This document shows positions 50,335 through 58,200 of a stretch of DNA of 64,000 nt, piece by piece (within the stretch, counting starts at the first letter, position 1; every line of letters begins with the position of its first letter). The DNA comes from Oscillospiraceae bacterium. GTDB taxonomy: Bacteria > Bacillota > Clostridia > Oscillospirales > Oscillospiraceae. The notes beneath the pieces were generated by a model. That model was not told the origin of the DNA, did no database searches, and worked only from the letters and a program-made list of their open reading frames with translations. The stretch covers positions 1 through 64,000 of the forward strand of contig WRAK01000008.1 in assembly GCA_009780235.1 (NCBI GenBank). The letters run 5' to 3'. Made by a program: the position numbers and the translations under genes.

Positions 50335-51270
50335 TTACGCCTTGCCGTCAGACCCCAGCACATTCACAATCTTATGCGCCACCATCTTCTTCACTTCTTC
50401 CCGTGCCGGCTTCAGGTACTGCCGGGGGTCGAAGTGGTCGGGGTGTTGAGCGAGGTGCTGACGGATGGTCGCCGTCATGGCGAGACGGAGGTCGGAGTCG
50501 ATGTTAATCTTACAGACGGACATCTTCGCCGCTTGACGAAGCATCTCCTCGGGAATGCCGATGGCGTCCGGCATGGCACCGCCGTATTCGTTAATCATCT
50601 TCACATACTCCGGCACGACAGAGGACGCCCCGTGGAGCACGATGGGGAAACCCGGCAGACGGCGGGAGATTTCTTCGAGGATATCAAAACGCAGTTGCGG
50701 CTTTTGGCCGGGTTTGAACTTGAACGCCCCGTGACTGGTGCCGATGGCGATGGCCAAGGAGTCCACGCCCGTGCGCGCGACGAACTCTTCGACTTCTTCG
50801 GGCTTGGTGTAGCTCGCGTCTTCTTCGGAGACGTTCACGTCATCTTCCACCCCGGCCAAGCGGCCGAGTTCGCCCTCGACAACCGCGCCGTTTGCGTGGG
50901 CATATTCCACGACCTGACGGGTGAGGCGGATGTTTTCCTCGAAGCTGTGGTGACTGCCGTCAATCATGACGGAGGAGAAACCGCCGTCGATACAGCTTTT
51001 GCAAATCTCGAACGTATCACCGTGGTCTAAGTGGAGGGCGAGGGGGAGATTCGTCTCTTCCAGCGCGGCCTCAACCAGTTTCATGAGATAGGTGTGGCTG
51101 GCGTACTTGCGCGCGCCTGCGGATACTTGGAGGACAAGCGGGGAATTGAGCTCTTTCGCCGCCTCGGTGATGCCTTGGACGATTTCCATATTGTTGACGT
51201 TAAAAGCCCCGATGGCGTAGCCGCCCTCATAGGCTTTTTTGAACATCTCCGTGGTTGTGACTAGTGGCAT
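50335..51270 (-). CDS. fba: Fructose-bisphosphate aldolase, class II
   Basis: The 311-residue zinc enzyme interconverts fructose-1,6-bisphosphate and the two triose phosphates. Signatures are AIGAFNVNN, LALHLDHGDTFEICKSCIDGG split over the zinc ligand HLDH, VMIDGSHHSFEENI, EGELGRLAGVED, and KINIDSDLR. Complete. The ATG is chosen with AAAGGAG upstream. It is divergent from the pyrophosphate-type phosphofructokinase gene. Confidence 0.95.
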   Translation of the reverse strand: MPLVTTTEMFKKAYEGGYAIGAFNVNNMEIVQGITEAAKELNSPLVLQVSAGARKYASHTYLMKLVEAALEETNLPLALHLDHGDTFEICKSCIDGGFSSVMIDGSHHSFEENIRLTRQVVEYAHANGAVVEGELGRLAGVEDDVNVSEEDASYTKPEEVEEFVARTGVDSLAIAIGTSHGAFKFKPGQKPQLRFDILEEISRRLPGFPIVLHGASSVVPEYVKMINEYGGAMPDAIGIPEEMLRQAAKMSVCKINIDSDLRLAMTATIRQHLAQHPDHFDPRQYLKPAREEVKKMVAHKIVNVLGSDGKA

Positions 51271-51460
51271 GGTGTGTCTCCTTTTCCTTTGTGGTGTAAA
51301 TGTTCGTCGTAGGGTGTGATGCCCACATCGCACCCTATGACAAGCGTTTTGTGCCACCATTTTAGCACAGATACGCGGATAATGGAAGAGATTTTTCCCA
51401 TTTCCTCTGTACTGCCAAGGAAAAATGTGATATACTGCTCCTATTCGATGGATATAAAAT

Positions 51461-51541
51461 GTAGGGGGCGGCGTCCCCGACGCCCTGTGCCCACGTTGGT
51501 AAAAATCGGAACAACAGGGCGTCGGAGACGCCGCCCCCTAC
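51461..51541. repeat. Family C element in the pfp leader, 81 bp
   Basis: GTAGGGGGCGGCGTCCCCG on the left and CGGAGACGCCGCCCCCTAC on the right are inverted ends of about 28 bp with one mismatch. It lies between a possible -10 (TATACT, 51431-51436) and the ribosome-binding site (AAGGAGGA), so it is probably in the leader RNA. Confidence 0.65.
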
Positions 51542-51577
51542 AAAACATGATTATTTTCACAAGGAGGAACTTCAACT

Positions 51578-52825
51578 ATGCAAACCCCACTCAAAGGCGC
51601 GTGTGTCATCGGACAATCCGGCGGGCCGACATCCGTTATCAACGCTTCGGCTTACGGCGTCATCCGCACGGCCTTGGACAGCGAGCACATCACGGCCGTA
51701 TACGGCGCGGCGCACGGCATCAAGGGCGTGTTAAACGAACAGCTCTACGATATGGGCCAAGAGGATGCGGCAGAGCTGGAACGCCTGCGCAACACACCCT
51801 CGTCCGCGCTCGGCTCCTGCCGTTACAAAATCGCAGACCCCGATGCGGATGAGACAGACTACAAGCGGATTGTGGAAGTGTTCGAGAAACACAATGTCCG
51901 CTATTTCTTCTACAACGGCGGCAATGACTCCATGGACACCTGTAATAAAATCAGCCGCTATTTCGCCAAAGTCGGCTACGAGTGCCGTGTCATGGGTGTG
52001 CCGAAAACCATAGACAATGACCTTTTCGGTACTGACCATTGCCCCGGCTTCGGCTCCGCCGCCCGCTATGTGGCGACGAGCTTTATGGAAGTTTACAAGG
52101 ACGCTCGAGTCTACGATACGGGGCAGGTGACCATCATCGAGATTATGGGCCGCCACGCCGGATGGCTCACGGCGAGTGCCGCCTTGGCCTCTCACTTTGG
52201 CTGCGGACCGGATTTGATTTATGTGCCGGAAATGGCATTCGACATGGACAAGTTCCTCACCGACGTGACCGCTATTTACGAGCGGCAGGGCAATGTCCTC
52301 GTCGCCGTGTCCGAAGGGATACACGACAAAGACGGAAAACTGATTGCCGAGTACGGTGCAACGTCTGAAAAGTCACGGGATTCTTTCGGCCACGTCCAGC
52401 TCGGCGGCCTTGCCGCTACGCTGGCGGCGATTGTCAAGGCGCGCACCGGGGCCAAGGTGCGGGGGATTGAGCTGAGCCTTTTGCAGCGTTGCGCGGCGCA
52501 TTTGGCATCGCAGACAGACATCGACGAGGCTTTCCTTGCAGGCAAGACTGCCGTCGAAGCCGCTGTCGCCGGGGAGAGCGGTAAGATGGTCGCTTTCGAG
52601 CGTGACATGTCCTCCGGGCAATACGTCTGCAAGACCGTGCTGTTACCGCTGGAGAAGGTGGCGAACTTCGAGAAAACGCTGCCCCTAGAGTGGGTCACAC
52701 CGGACGGGAGCGGGATTACGCAGGAATTTATCGACTATGCACTACCGCTGATTCAAGGCGAGCCGCAACGGGCGATGCAGGATTCGTTGCCGCGGTTCGC
52801 GGAGTTGAAGAAGATTTTGGTGTAA
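51578..52825 (+). CDS. pfp: 6-phosphofructokinase, pyrophosphate-dependent type
   Basis: The 415-residue enzyme phosphorylates fructose-6-phosphate. The nucleotide/PPi loop reads YNGGNDSMDT and the catalytic motif MGVPKTIDND; the Lys in PKTIDND and the replaced GGDGS loop indicate pyrophosphate rather than ATP as donor. IIEIMGRHAGWLTA and the C-terminal RGIELSLLQR are also present. With fba next door it covers two successive glycolytic steps and would save ATP. Confidence 0.9.
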   Translation: MQTPLKGACVIGQSGGPTSVINASAYGVIRTALDSEHITAVYGAAHGIKGVLNEQLYDMGQEDAAELERLRNTPSSALGSCRYKIADPDADETDYKRIVEVFEKHNVRYFFYNGGNDSMDTCNKISRYFAKVGYECRVMGVPKTIDNDLFGTDHCPGFGSAARYVATSFMEVYKDARVYDTGQVTIIEIMGRHAGWLTASAALASHFGCGPDLIYVPEMAFDMDKFLTDVTAIYERQGNVLVAVSEGIHDKDGKLIAEYGATSEKSRDSFGHVQLGGLAATLAAIVKARTGAKVRGIELSLLQRCAAHLASQTDIDEAFLAGKTAVEAAVAGESGKMVAFERDMSSGQYVCKTVLLPLEKVANFEKTLPLEWVTPDGSGITQEFIDYALPLIQGEPQRAMQDSLPRFAELKKILV

Positions 52826-52836
52826 TACGTCTGCTG

Positions 52837-52862
52837 AGAGCCACTCAAATGAGTGGCTCTTT
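52837..52862 (+). terminator. Terminator of pfp (copy 1 of a duplicated hairpin)
   Basis: AGAGCCACTCA-aa-TGAGTGGCTCT followed by TT. The same hairpin recurs at 53081-53110. Confidence 0.7.
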
Positions 52863-52887
52863 GCTTGTAGATAAAGTCCTTGCCCTA

Positions 52888-52997
52888 CATTTCGCCGAAG
52901 GCGAAATGCTTTTTTGCCGACAAGTGCATGATAGTGTGCGCCGGAGGCAAAAAAGGTGGAATCCGTTTATTTTCAGGACATGCGCCTGAAAATAAAC
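52888..52997. other. Chain of three perfect hairpins
   Basis: CATTTCGCC-gaa-GGCGAAATG (52888-52908), CTTTTTTGCC...GGCAAAAAAG (52909-52955) and GTTTATTTTCAGG...CCTGAAAATAAAC (52965-52997) follow one another without a gene. A GC-rich family D-like segment (GGCCCGCAGGCCGG) comes next. Confidence 0.55.
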
Positions 52998-53080
52998 ACC
53001 ACAACCGCCGCAGCGACCCGGCCCGCAGGCCGGTTCCCTTGGAAGGCAAAGCCCAGCGAAGCGGGTTTGTCTCCAGCCTG

Positions 53081-53110
53081 AGAGCCACTCATTTGAGTGG
53101 CTCTCTTTTT
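53081..53110 (+). terminator. Second copy of the duplicated terminator hairpin
   Basis: AGAGCCACTC-attt-GAGTGGCTCT followed by CTTTTT. It is identical in stem to the pfp terminator 240 bp upstream. Confidence 0.7.
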
Positions 53111-53273
53111 AGTCAGCCAATCCCCTGCAATACCGGCTCAAAATTAAACTGTGCGGGCGGCAAAATGGGGCCCCTGCGTTCGTCCCGCCCCTGCCAAAAT
53201 CCGACAGACCTTGACGGCATCCCAAAAGACAATTATAATTTAAAGCATGACATCAGACAAGGAGGCGGGCACC

Positions 53274-54710
53274 ATGAAAAGAATACTGCGTTTCGGCACA
53301 TGCTGCCTCGCCCTCCTGTTGCTCATACAAAGCGTAGTCCCCGCCGCCCATGGGCGCACCGCGCAGTCCGGCATGTTGTTGCAGAACCTCGTAGACTTAT
53401 TTATCCTCGGCCCGGAGCATCAGCCGGAACCGCCCGAATCGGAAGAACCGTTGCCAAACCCCGCTCTGCACCGCATCGATTGGCGGTTTATCCTCTATGA
53501 CGCGCCCGATTTCAGGGCCGCACAGGTCGCAGTCTCCGGCCCGCAGGTGGTGGAGATTCTGCGGGAACTCGACAACGGTTGGGCACAAATTCGCACCGAC
53601 AACGGCTCCGCTTGGGTTTTTCTCCCGGCCGATGCGCGCTTTATCAACCGAGGGTTTTCGATTTACGAAGAGCCCGACTTCCACGCGCCCCGCATCGCAA
53701 TGTTCGCTCCGCAGGTGGTGGAGATTTTGCGGGAACCCGGCAACGGCTGGGCGCAGATTGCCACCGATTACGGCGACTACTGGGTCTACCTCAACGCCAA
53801 CATGCGTTTCATCGAACGCCCCACGGGGCTTTATGCCGAACAGGGCGACGCGCTCCCGCTGACGGCACTTGCGCCGCAAGTGGTGGAAATTTTAGCGCAA
53901 GTCGGAACTTGGCTGCAAATCTCCACACGCGAGGGGCCGCGTTGGATTGACTTGGACTTTACACCGCCCACGCAGGAACTGACCGCGCTTTTAGGGCGGC
54001 ACGGGAATCGCCTGTCGGTGTATTTTGAGAACCTCGAAACAGGCTTTGTCTTCCGCCACAACGCGGAGCGGGTGTATGTCTCGGCTAGTGTGCCGAAAGC
54101 GGCGTTTTCCTTGTATATCTTTGAAAAAGCCGAGCGGGGCGAGACCGACTTAGGCACCCAACTTACATTTACCTCGGCAGATTTCACACGTTGGTACAGC
54201 GAAATGAGCCGAAACTATCGCATCGGCACGACTTTTTCGCAATTGGACTTGCTCCGCTACAACGTGAGTTGGAGCGACAACGCCGCAACGGATATCCTGC
54301 GGCGGCATCACGGATTGAACGGATATCGGCAGTTTCTTGAAGATATCGGCGGGAACCGAAACTTTGTCGGGAGCAGAATTGTCAACTCGCAACTGACCGC
54401 GAACGAGGCGGGGCTGCACGCAAGGGAGATTTTCCGCTACCTCGAATCCGACGGCAGATTCAGCGAGACGTTTTTGGAGCAGCTCTTGAACAATCAGTTC
54501 CCCTTCATCGTGTCGGACTACCCCGTGGCGAGCAAAAGCGGCTGGACACCGCCCTCGGCTTGGCACGATATGGCGATTGTGTACGCGCCCTCGCCCTATA
54601 TCCTCGTGATTTTATCGGCTCGGAGCGGTTGGACTGCCGCAGACTATAGAGATTTCGCGGAAATTTCTATGGCCTTTCAGGCGTTTAATGATATGTGGTT
54701 TGTATATTAG
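53274..54710 (+). CDS. Exported beta-lactamase-fold serine hydrolase with SH3-like repeats
   Basis: The 478-residue secreted protein has a signal peptide, then three similar SH3-like modules (about residues 60-235, each with a WAQI or WLQI strand). A class A beta-lactamase-type domain follows, with Ser272-Val-Pro-Lys275, Ser334-Asp-Asn336 and Lys421-Ser-Gly423. All three active-site motifs are present. It may act on peptidoglycan precursors or beta-lactams; SH3-like modules usually bind cell wall. It is followed 17 bp later by a paralogue. Confidence 0.8.
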   Translation: MKRILRFGTCCLALLLLIQSVVPAAHGRTAQSGMLLQNLVDLFILGPEHQPEPPESEEPLPNPALHRIDWRFILYDAPDFRAAQVAVSGPQVVEILRELDNGWAQIRTDNGSAWVFLPADARFINRGFSIYEEPDFHAPRIAMFAPQVVEILREPGNGWAQIATDYGDYWVYLNANMRFIERPTGLYAEQGDALPLTALAPQVVEILAQVGTWLQISTREGPRWIDLDFTPPTQELTALLGRHGNRLSVYFENLETGFVFRHNAERVYVSASVPKAAFSLYIFEKAERGETDLGTQLTFTSADFTRWYSEMSRNYRIGTTFSQLDLLRYNVSWSDNAATDILRRHHGLNGYRQFLEDIGGNRNFVGSRIVNSQLTANEAGLHAREIFRYLESDGRFSETFLEQLLNNQFPFIVSDYPVASKSGWTPPSAWHDMAIVYAPSPYILVILSARSGWTAADYRDFAEISMAFQAFNDMWFVY

Positions 54711-54727
54711 AATTGGAGGGAAATGAT

Positions 54728-57016
54728 ATGGCAAGGCAAAACATACGGCGGGTTTTGGCAATTCTTCTGGCGGCGGTGCTGCTCTTGGGCGCGGTGCCGT
54801 ATACGGGTGACGTGCAGGCGGGGGATGGAGACGACGGCGCGGCGGAGTTTTATGCGTGGCAGACAGACAGCACCGGATATTCCTTTTGGGAGGGCATCCG
54901 CGTCATAACTACACCGGAGGAACTACACCAGCAAACCGGACTTTCCAAGACAGTAACAGAACGTTATGCAGACGCGTTTTTCGAGACACACTATCTCGTT
55001 ATTCTCGCGCCGGTGGAGGGGAGCGGCTCCATTGGACATCGTGTAGAGCGCATTGAGGAAAACGGCGATATTATACTCAACCGACTTGTACCGCCGGGGG
55101 CCCTGACGGATAATGCTCCGACTTGGCATATTGTCATCGAGTTGTGCCAGGGTTTCCGGCCGGAGGCGTTTCGTGCAGTAATTAGTACAATCATGCTTTC
55201 CGACCTCGCTCAGCTGCAAACCCTCGTCGCGCAAGCCGAAACCCGCATCGGCAGTCACTACACCAACGTAAGCTGGCGCGCCGTCTCGGATGCTGTCGCC
55301 GAAGCTGAGGCCGTTCTGGCCAATCCGATGGCCGCGCAGTCCGAGGCAGACGCGGCATACACCGCCCTGCAAAACGCCCTCGCCGCCCTCGTCACCATCG
55401 CCTCTTTCGGCAGCCCATTCCCCGATGTGCCTGTGCGTGCTTGGTATTTTGATGCCATCCGATACGTCTACGCAAACGGCATCATGCAGGGCAGCGGCGG
55501 ACGGTTTACGCCGGGCGGGACGCTCTCCCGCGCGATGCTGGTCACGGTGCTCTACCGCATCGAGGGCAGCCCGGAAGTCGATCGCAGGCAGGTGTTTGAC
55601 GATGTCCCGTCATATGCTTGGTATGCCGATGCCATTCTCTGGGCGAACGAGAACGGCATCGTACTGGGCGTCGGCGGCAATCGCTTTAACCCGGGCGGCA
55701 ATATCAGCCGCCAAGAGATGGCCGTTATGCTCTACAATTATGCGCGGTTCAAAGGCTATGACATGGCTGTCCCGGATGTTCCGCTTTCGGCTGTCTTTTC
55801 AGATTACGCGCAGGTCGCCCATTGGGCACGTAGTGCCGCCGGTTGGGTTGCCCATAACCAAATCATGCAGGGGCACGGGGGACAATTTAGCCCGGGCGGC
55901 ACGGCAACCAGAGCCGAGTGCGCCGTGATGCTGCGCAATTTTGTAGACTATTTTGAATTCAGCCGCCGTCCGGCTCCGCTCCCGCCGCCCGACCTCATCT
56001 TTCATCAGATAGACTGGACATTTTCCATCTACGCGGAGCCTGATTTCCGCGCTTCTCGTATCGCCACCTTTGGCCCGCAGCGGGTAGTCCTCCTGCGGCA
56101 AAACGGCGACGGCTGGGCGCAGATTTCTACTTATCGCGGGGAGTACTGGGTGTTCTTGACCGACAACAGACGCTTCATCGAACGCCCCACGGGGCTATAT
56201 AACCAACGGGGCGAAGCATTGCCTTTTACATCCATCAATCCGCAAGTGGTGCAGGTTTTGGCGCAGGAAGGGAGTTGGCTGCAAATTTCCACTTGGCTCG
56301 GGCCACGGTGGATTGACCTGAACTTCACGCCGCCCACACAACATTTGGACGCCCTCTTGCGGCGGCACGGAAACAGCCTGTCGGTGTATTTCGAGAATAT
56401 TGAGACGGGCTTTGTCTACCGCTATAATCCCGGCAGGGTCTACCACGGAGCGAGTGTACCCAAGGCGTTTTTCTCCATGTACATCTACGAAAAGGCCGAC
56501 CGCGGGGAGACGAATTTGGACGCCCGCATCCGTTTCACCAACGGCGGAACGCTCACCCAACGGGAGATGTTGCGGCGGAATTTGATTTACAGCTGCAACG
56601 CCTCCACGCTCTCCCTGCGGGACTTCCACGGCACGGCGGGGTTCCGTCGGTGGGTGGCGAATCTCGGAGCGAACCCGAACTGGGTGTCAAACAGCATCAT
56701 GGGACATCAGCTGAACGTGGACGAAGCGGCGATTTTCGCTTGGGCGATTTATCGGTACATCGAGTCCGACGCTCCGCACGCCGCTGAGTTTCGGCGGCAT
56801 CTGCTGAACAATCAAATCCCCTTCATCGTGTCGGACTATCCCATCGCCAGTAAGACCGGCTGGCTCAGTACCGCACGGCACGACATGGCAATTGTGTATG
56901 CGGACTCGCCGTATATTCTGATTGTGTTGAGCGCGAATCCGCGGGCGTCCTACGCGACGTATCGAGAGATTTCGATGGCGTTTCAGCAGTTTAATGATAT
57001 GTGGTTTGTGTATTAG
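54728..57016 (+). CDS. SLH-anchored beta-lactamase-fold protein, altered SDN motif
   Basis: The 762-residue paralogue of the upstream protein has a signal peptide. An N-terminal PrcB-like domain (about 40-150, tentative) and a FIVAR-like helical pair (about 160-225) come next. Three S-layer homology domains (about 231-405, each with a TPGGTLSRA/NPGGNISRQ-type motif), SH3-like modules (about 418-540), and the beta-lactamase-like domain follow. Ser576-Val-Pro-Lys579 and Lys709-Thr-Gly711 are kept, but SDN is Ser622-Cys-Asn624. The SLH domains should tie it to the cell-wall polymer. GGAGGG supports the start. Confidence 0.82.
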   Translation: MARQNIRRVLAILLAAVLLLGAVPYTGDVQAGDGDDGAAEFYAWQTDSTGYSFWEGIRVITTPEELHQQTGLSKTVTERYADAFFETHYLVILAPVEGSGSIGHRVERIEENGDIILNRLVPPGALTDNAPTWHIVIELCQGFRPEAFRAVISTIMLSDLAQLQTLVAQAETRIGSHYTNVSWRAVSDAVAEAEAVLANPMAAQSEADAAYTALQNALAALVTIASFGSPFPDVPVRAWYFDAIRYVYANGIMQGSGGRFTPGGTLSRAMLVTVLYRIEGSPEVDRRQVFDDVPSYAWYADAILWANENGIVLGVGGNRFNPGGNISRQEMAVMLYNYARFKGYDMAVPDVPLSAVFSDYAQVAHWARSAAGWVAHNQIMQGHGGQFSPGGTATRAECAVMLRNFVDYFEFSRRPAPLPPPDLIFHQIDWTFSIYAEPDFRASRIATFGPQRVVLLRQNGDGWAQISTYRGEYWVFLTDNRRFIERPTGLYNQRGEALPFTSINPQVVQVLAQEGSWLQISTWLGPRWIDLNFTPPTQHLDALLRRHGNSLSVYFENIETGFVYRYNPGRVYHGASVPKAFFSMYIYEKADRGETNLDARIRFTNGGTLTQREMLRRNLIYSCNASTLSLRDFHGTAGFRRWVANLGANPNWVSNSIMGHQLNVDEAAIFAWAIYRYIESDAPHAAEFRRHLLNNQIPFIVSDYPIASKTGWLSTARHDMAIVYADSPYILIVLSANPRASYATYREISMAFQQFNDMWFVY

Positions 57017-57027
57017 GGACAGAGAAA

Positions 57028-57058
57028 ACCGGGGCGCATGGTGCGTCCCGGTTTTTTT
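57028..57058 (+). terminator. Terminator of the two beta-lactamase-fold genes
   Basis: AACCGGGGCGCA-tgg-TGCGTCCCGGTT is followed by TTTTTT. Confidence 0.8.
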
Positions 57059-57074
57059 GCTTGTTGCCCTTTGC

Positions 57075-57125
57075 CCTGATTTCCCTCTTTGGAGGGGTGA
57101 CAGGCGAAGCCTGATGGGGTGGTTT
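57075..57125. repeat. Family D palindromic repeat fragment
   Basis: CCCTCTTTGGAGGGG, then GACAGGCGAAGCCTGATGGGG, the same module as at 25145 and 60358. Confidence 0.5.
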
Positions 57126-57129
57126 TGTT

Positions 57130-57208
57130 GTAGGGGACGCTGTCCTCAGCGTCCCGCCATTTCAAATTTGCAATACGCGAACGGGACGCTGAGGACAGCG
57201 TCCTCTAC
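57130..57208. repeat. Family C element, 79 bp
   Basis: GTAGGGGACGCTGTCCTCAG and GCTGAGGACAGCGTCCTCTAC are inverted ends; each end is itself a palindrome (GACGCTG/CAGCGTC). A further short copy (GGGGCGGC...GCCGCCCCTAC) is at 57218-57248, next to the kinase stop. Confidence 0.65.
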
Positions 57209-57258
57209 GAAGAGCAAGGGCGGGGCGGCCGCGTGGAGCCGCCCCTACATGGACGAGA

Positions 57259-58200
57259 CTAGTATTTGTAGCTCCCGCCGCCGATAAACTCCCGCATCAG
57301 CGAATCGGGTGAGACCAAATCGGCCGACAAATCCGCAAAACGGTCAAGTGCGGGTACGATATCGGCCAACTCCTCACCGCGTTCTACATCGGGCGAGAGA
57401 CCCGCGAAAAGCGGGGCGGCGAATTGCTTCATCAGGCTCACCTCATAGGGCAGCGAGGAATCAAAGCGGTAATCGGCTCTGTCCTTGTAGGGGGAGATGT
57501 AGAGCTTCTCGCCCCGCCGCACATTCGCCCAGAGGGCGAGGGTGAAAGCGGCATCCGAGCCGCGGAAATTGTCATCCCGCACAACACGCCGCACAAGGCG
57601 CATCCATGTACCTTTGAACACAGTTTCGTCTCCGTCCACGATGTCGGAACGGGCGGAGACATAAAGCTTGAACGCCTCGGGGTGCCGTCCCGCGATGTCG
57701 TCATTGAGTGCGTGGATACCCTCGAAGATGACGACTTCGTTTTCTTTCGGACAGACGGGTGTGAACCGCGTCGCGCTGCGCCGCTGTTGGGTGAACATGA
57801 AATACGGCACCAAAATTTCCTTGCGCTCGTTGAGCATGGTAAAATGCTCGTCAAGCAGTTCCATGTCGAGGCACTTCGGGGATTCGAGGTCGAGCATCCC
57901 GTCCGGCGTGCGTGGGACGGTTTTGGGGTCGAAGGTTTTGAAGTAGCGGTCTAAGCTGATGGTGGTACAGCTCACCCCGCGCTCCAACAACTCCCGCTCC
58001 AACTTGAGAGCCGTTGTCGTCTTGCCCGAACCCGATGGGCCGGAGAGCAGGACGATAGGGGACGTTGCCATGTTCTTTTGAACCAAATCCGCCGCTTCTA
58101 TTACTTTGTGCCTGTAGGCGGCGTCGCATTCAGCGACGAAATCCTCCGGGTCACGGGCCAGTCTGTCATTAATGGTGCCGAGGTCATAAGTTAGTGCCAT
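57259..58200 (-). CDS. Uridine-kinase-like nucleoside kinase
   Basis: The 313-residue protein has Walker A LLSGPSGSGKTTTALKLE (about residues 51-68), ISLDRYFK as the next conserved site, and VVIFEGIHALND as the Walker B region of the phosphoribulokinase/uridine kinase family. It lacks the TGS domain seen in related long forms. The substrate is probably a nucleoside. It overlaps hemZ by 17 bp, with GAGGAGG inside that gene. Confidence 0.82.
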   Translation of the reverse strand: MALTYDLGTINDRLARDPEDFVAECDAAYRHKVIEAADLVQKNMATSPIVLLSGPSGSGKTTTALKLERELLERGVSCTTISLDRYFKTFDPKTVPRTPDGMLDLESPKCLDMELLDEHFTMLNERKEILVPYFMFTQQRRSATRFTPVCPKENEVVIFEGIHALNDDIAGRHPEAFKLYVSARSDIVDGDETVFKGTWMRLVRRVVRDDNFRGSDAAFTLALWANVRRGEKLYISPYKDRADYRFDSSLPYEVSLMKQFAAPLFAGLSPDVERGEELADIVPALDRFADLSADLVSPDSLMREFIGGGSYKY

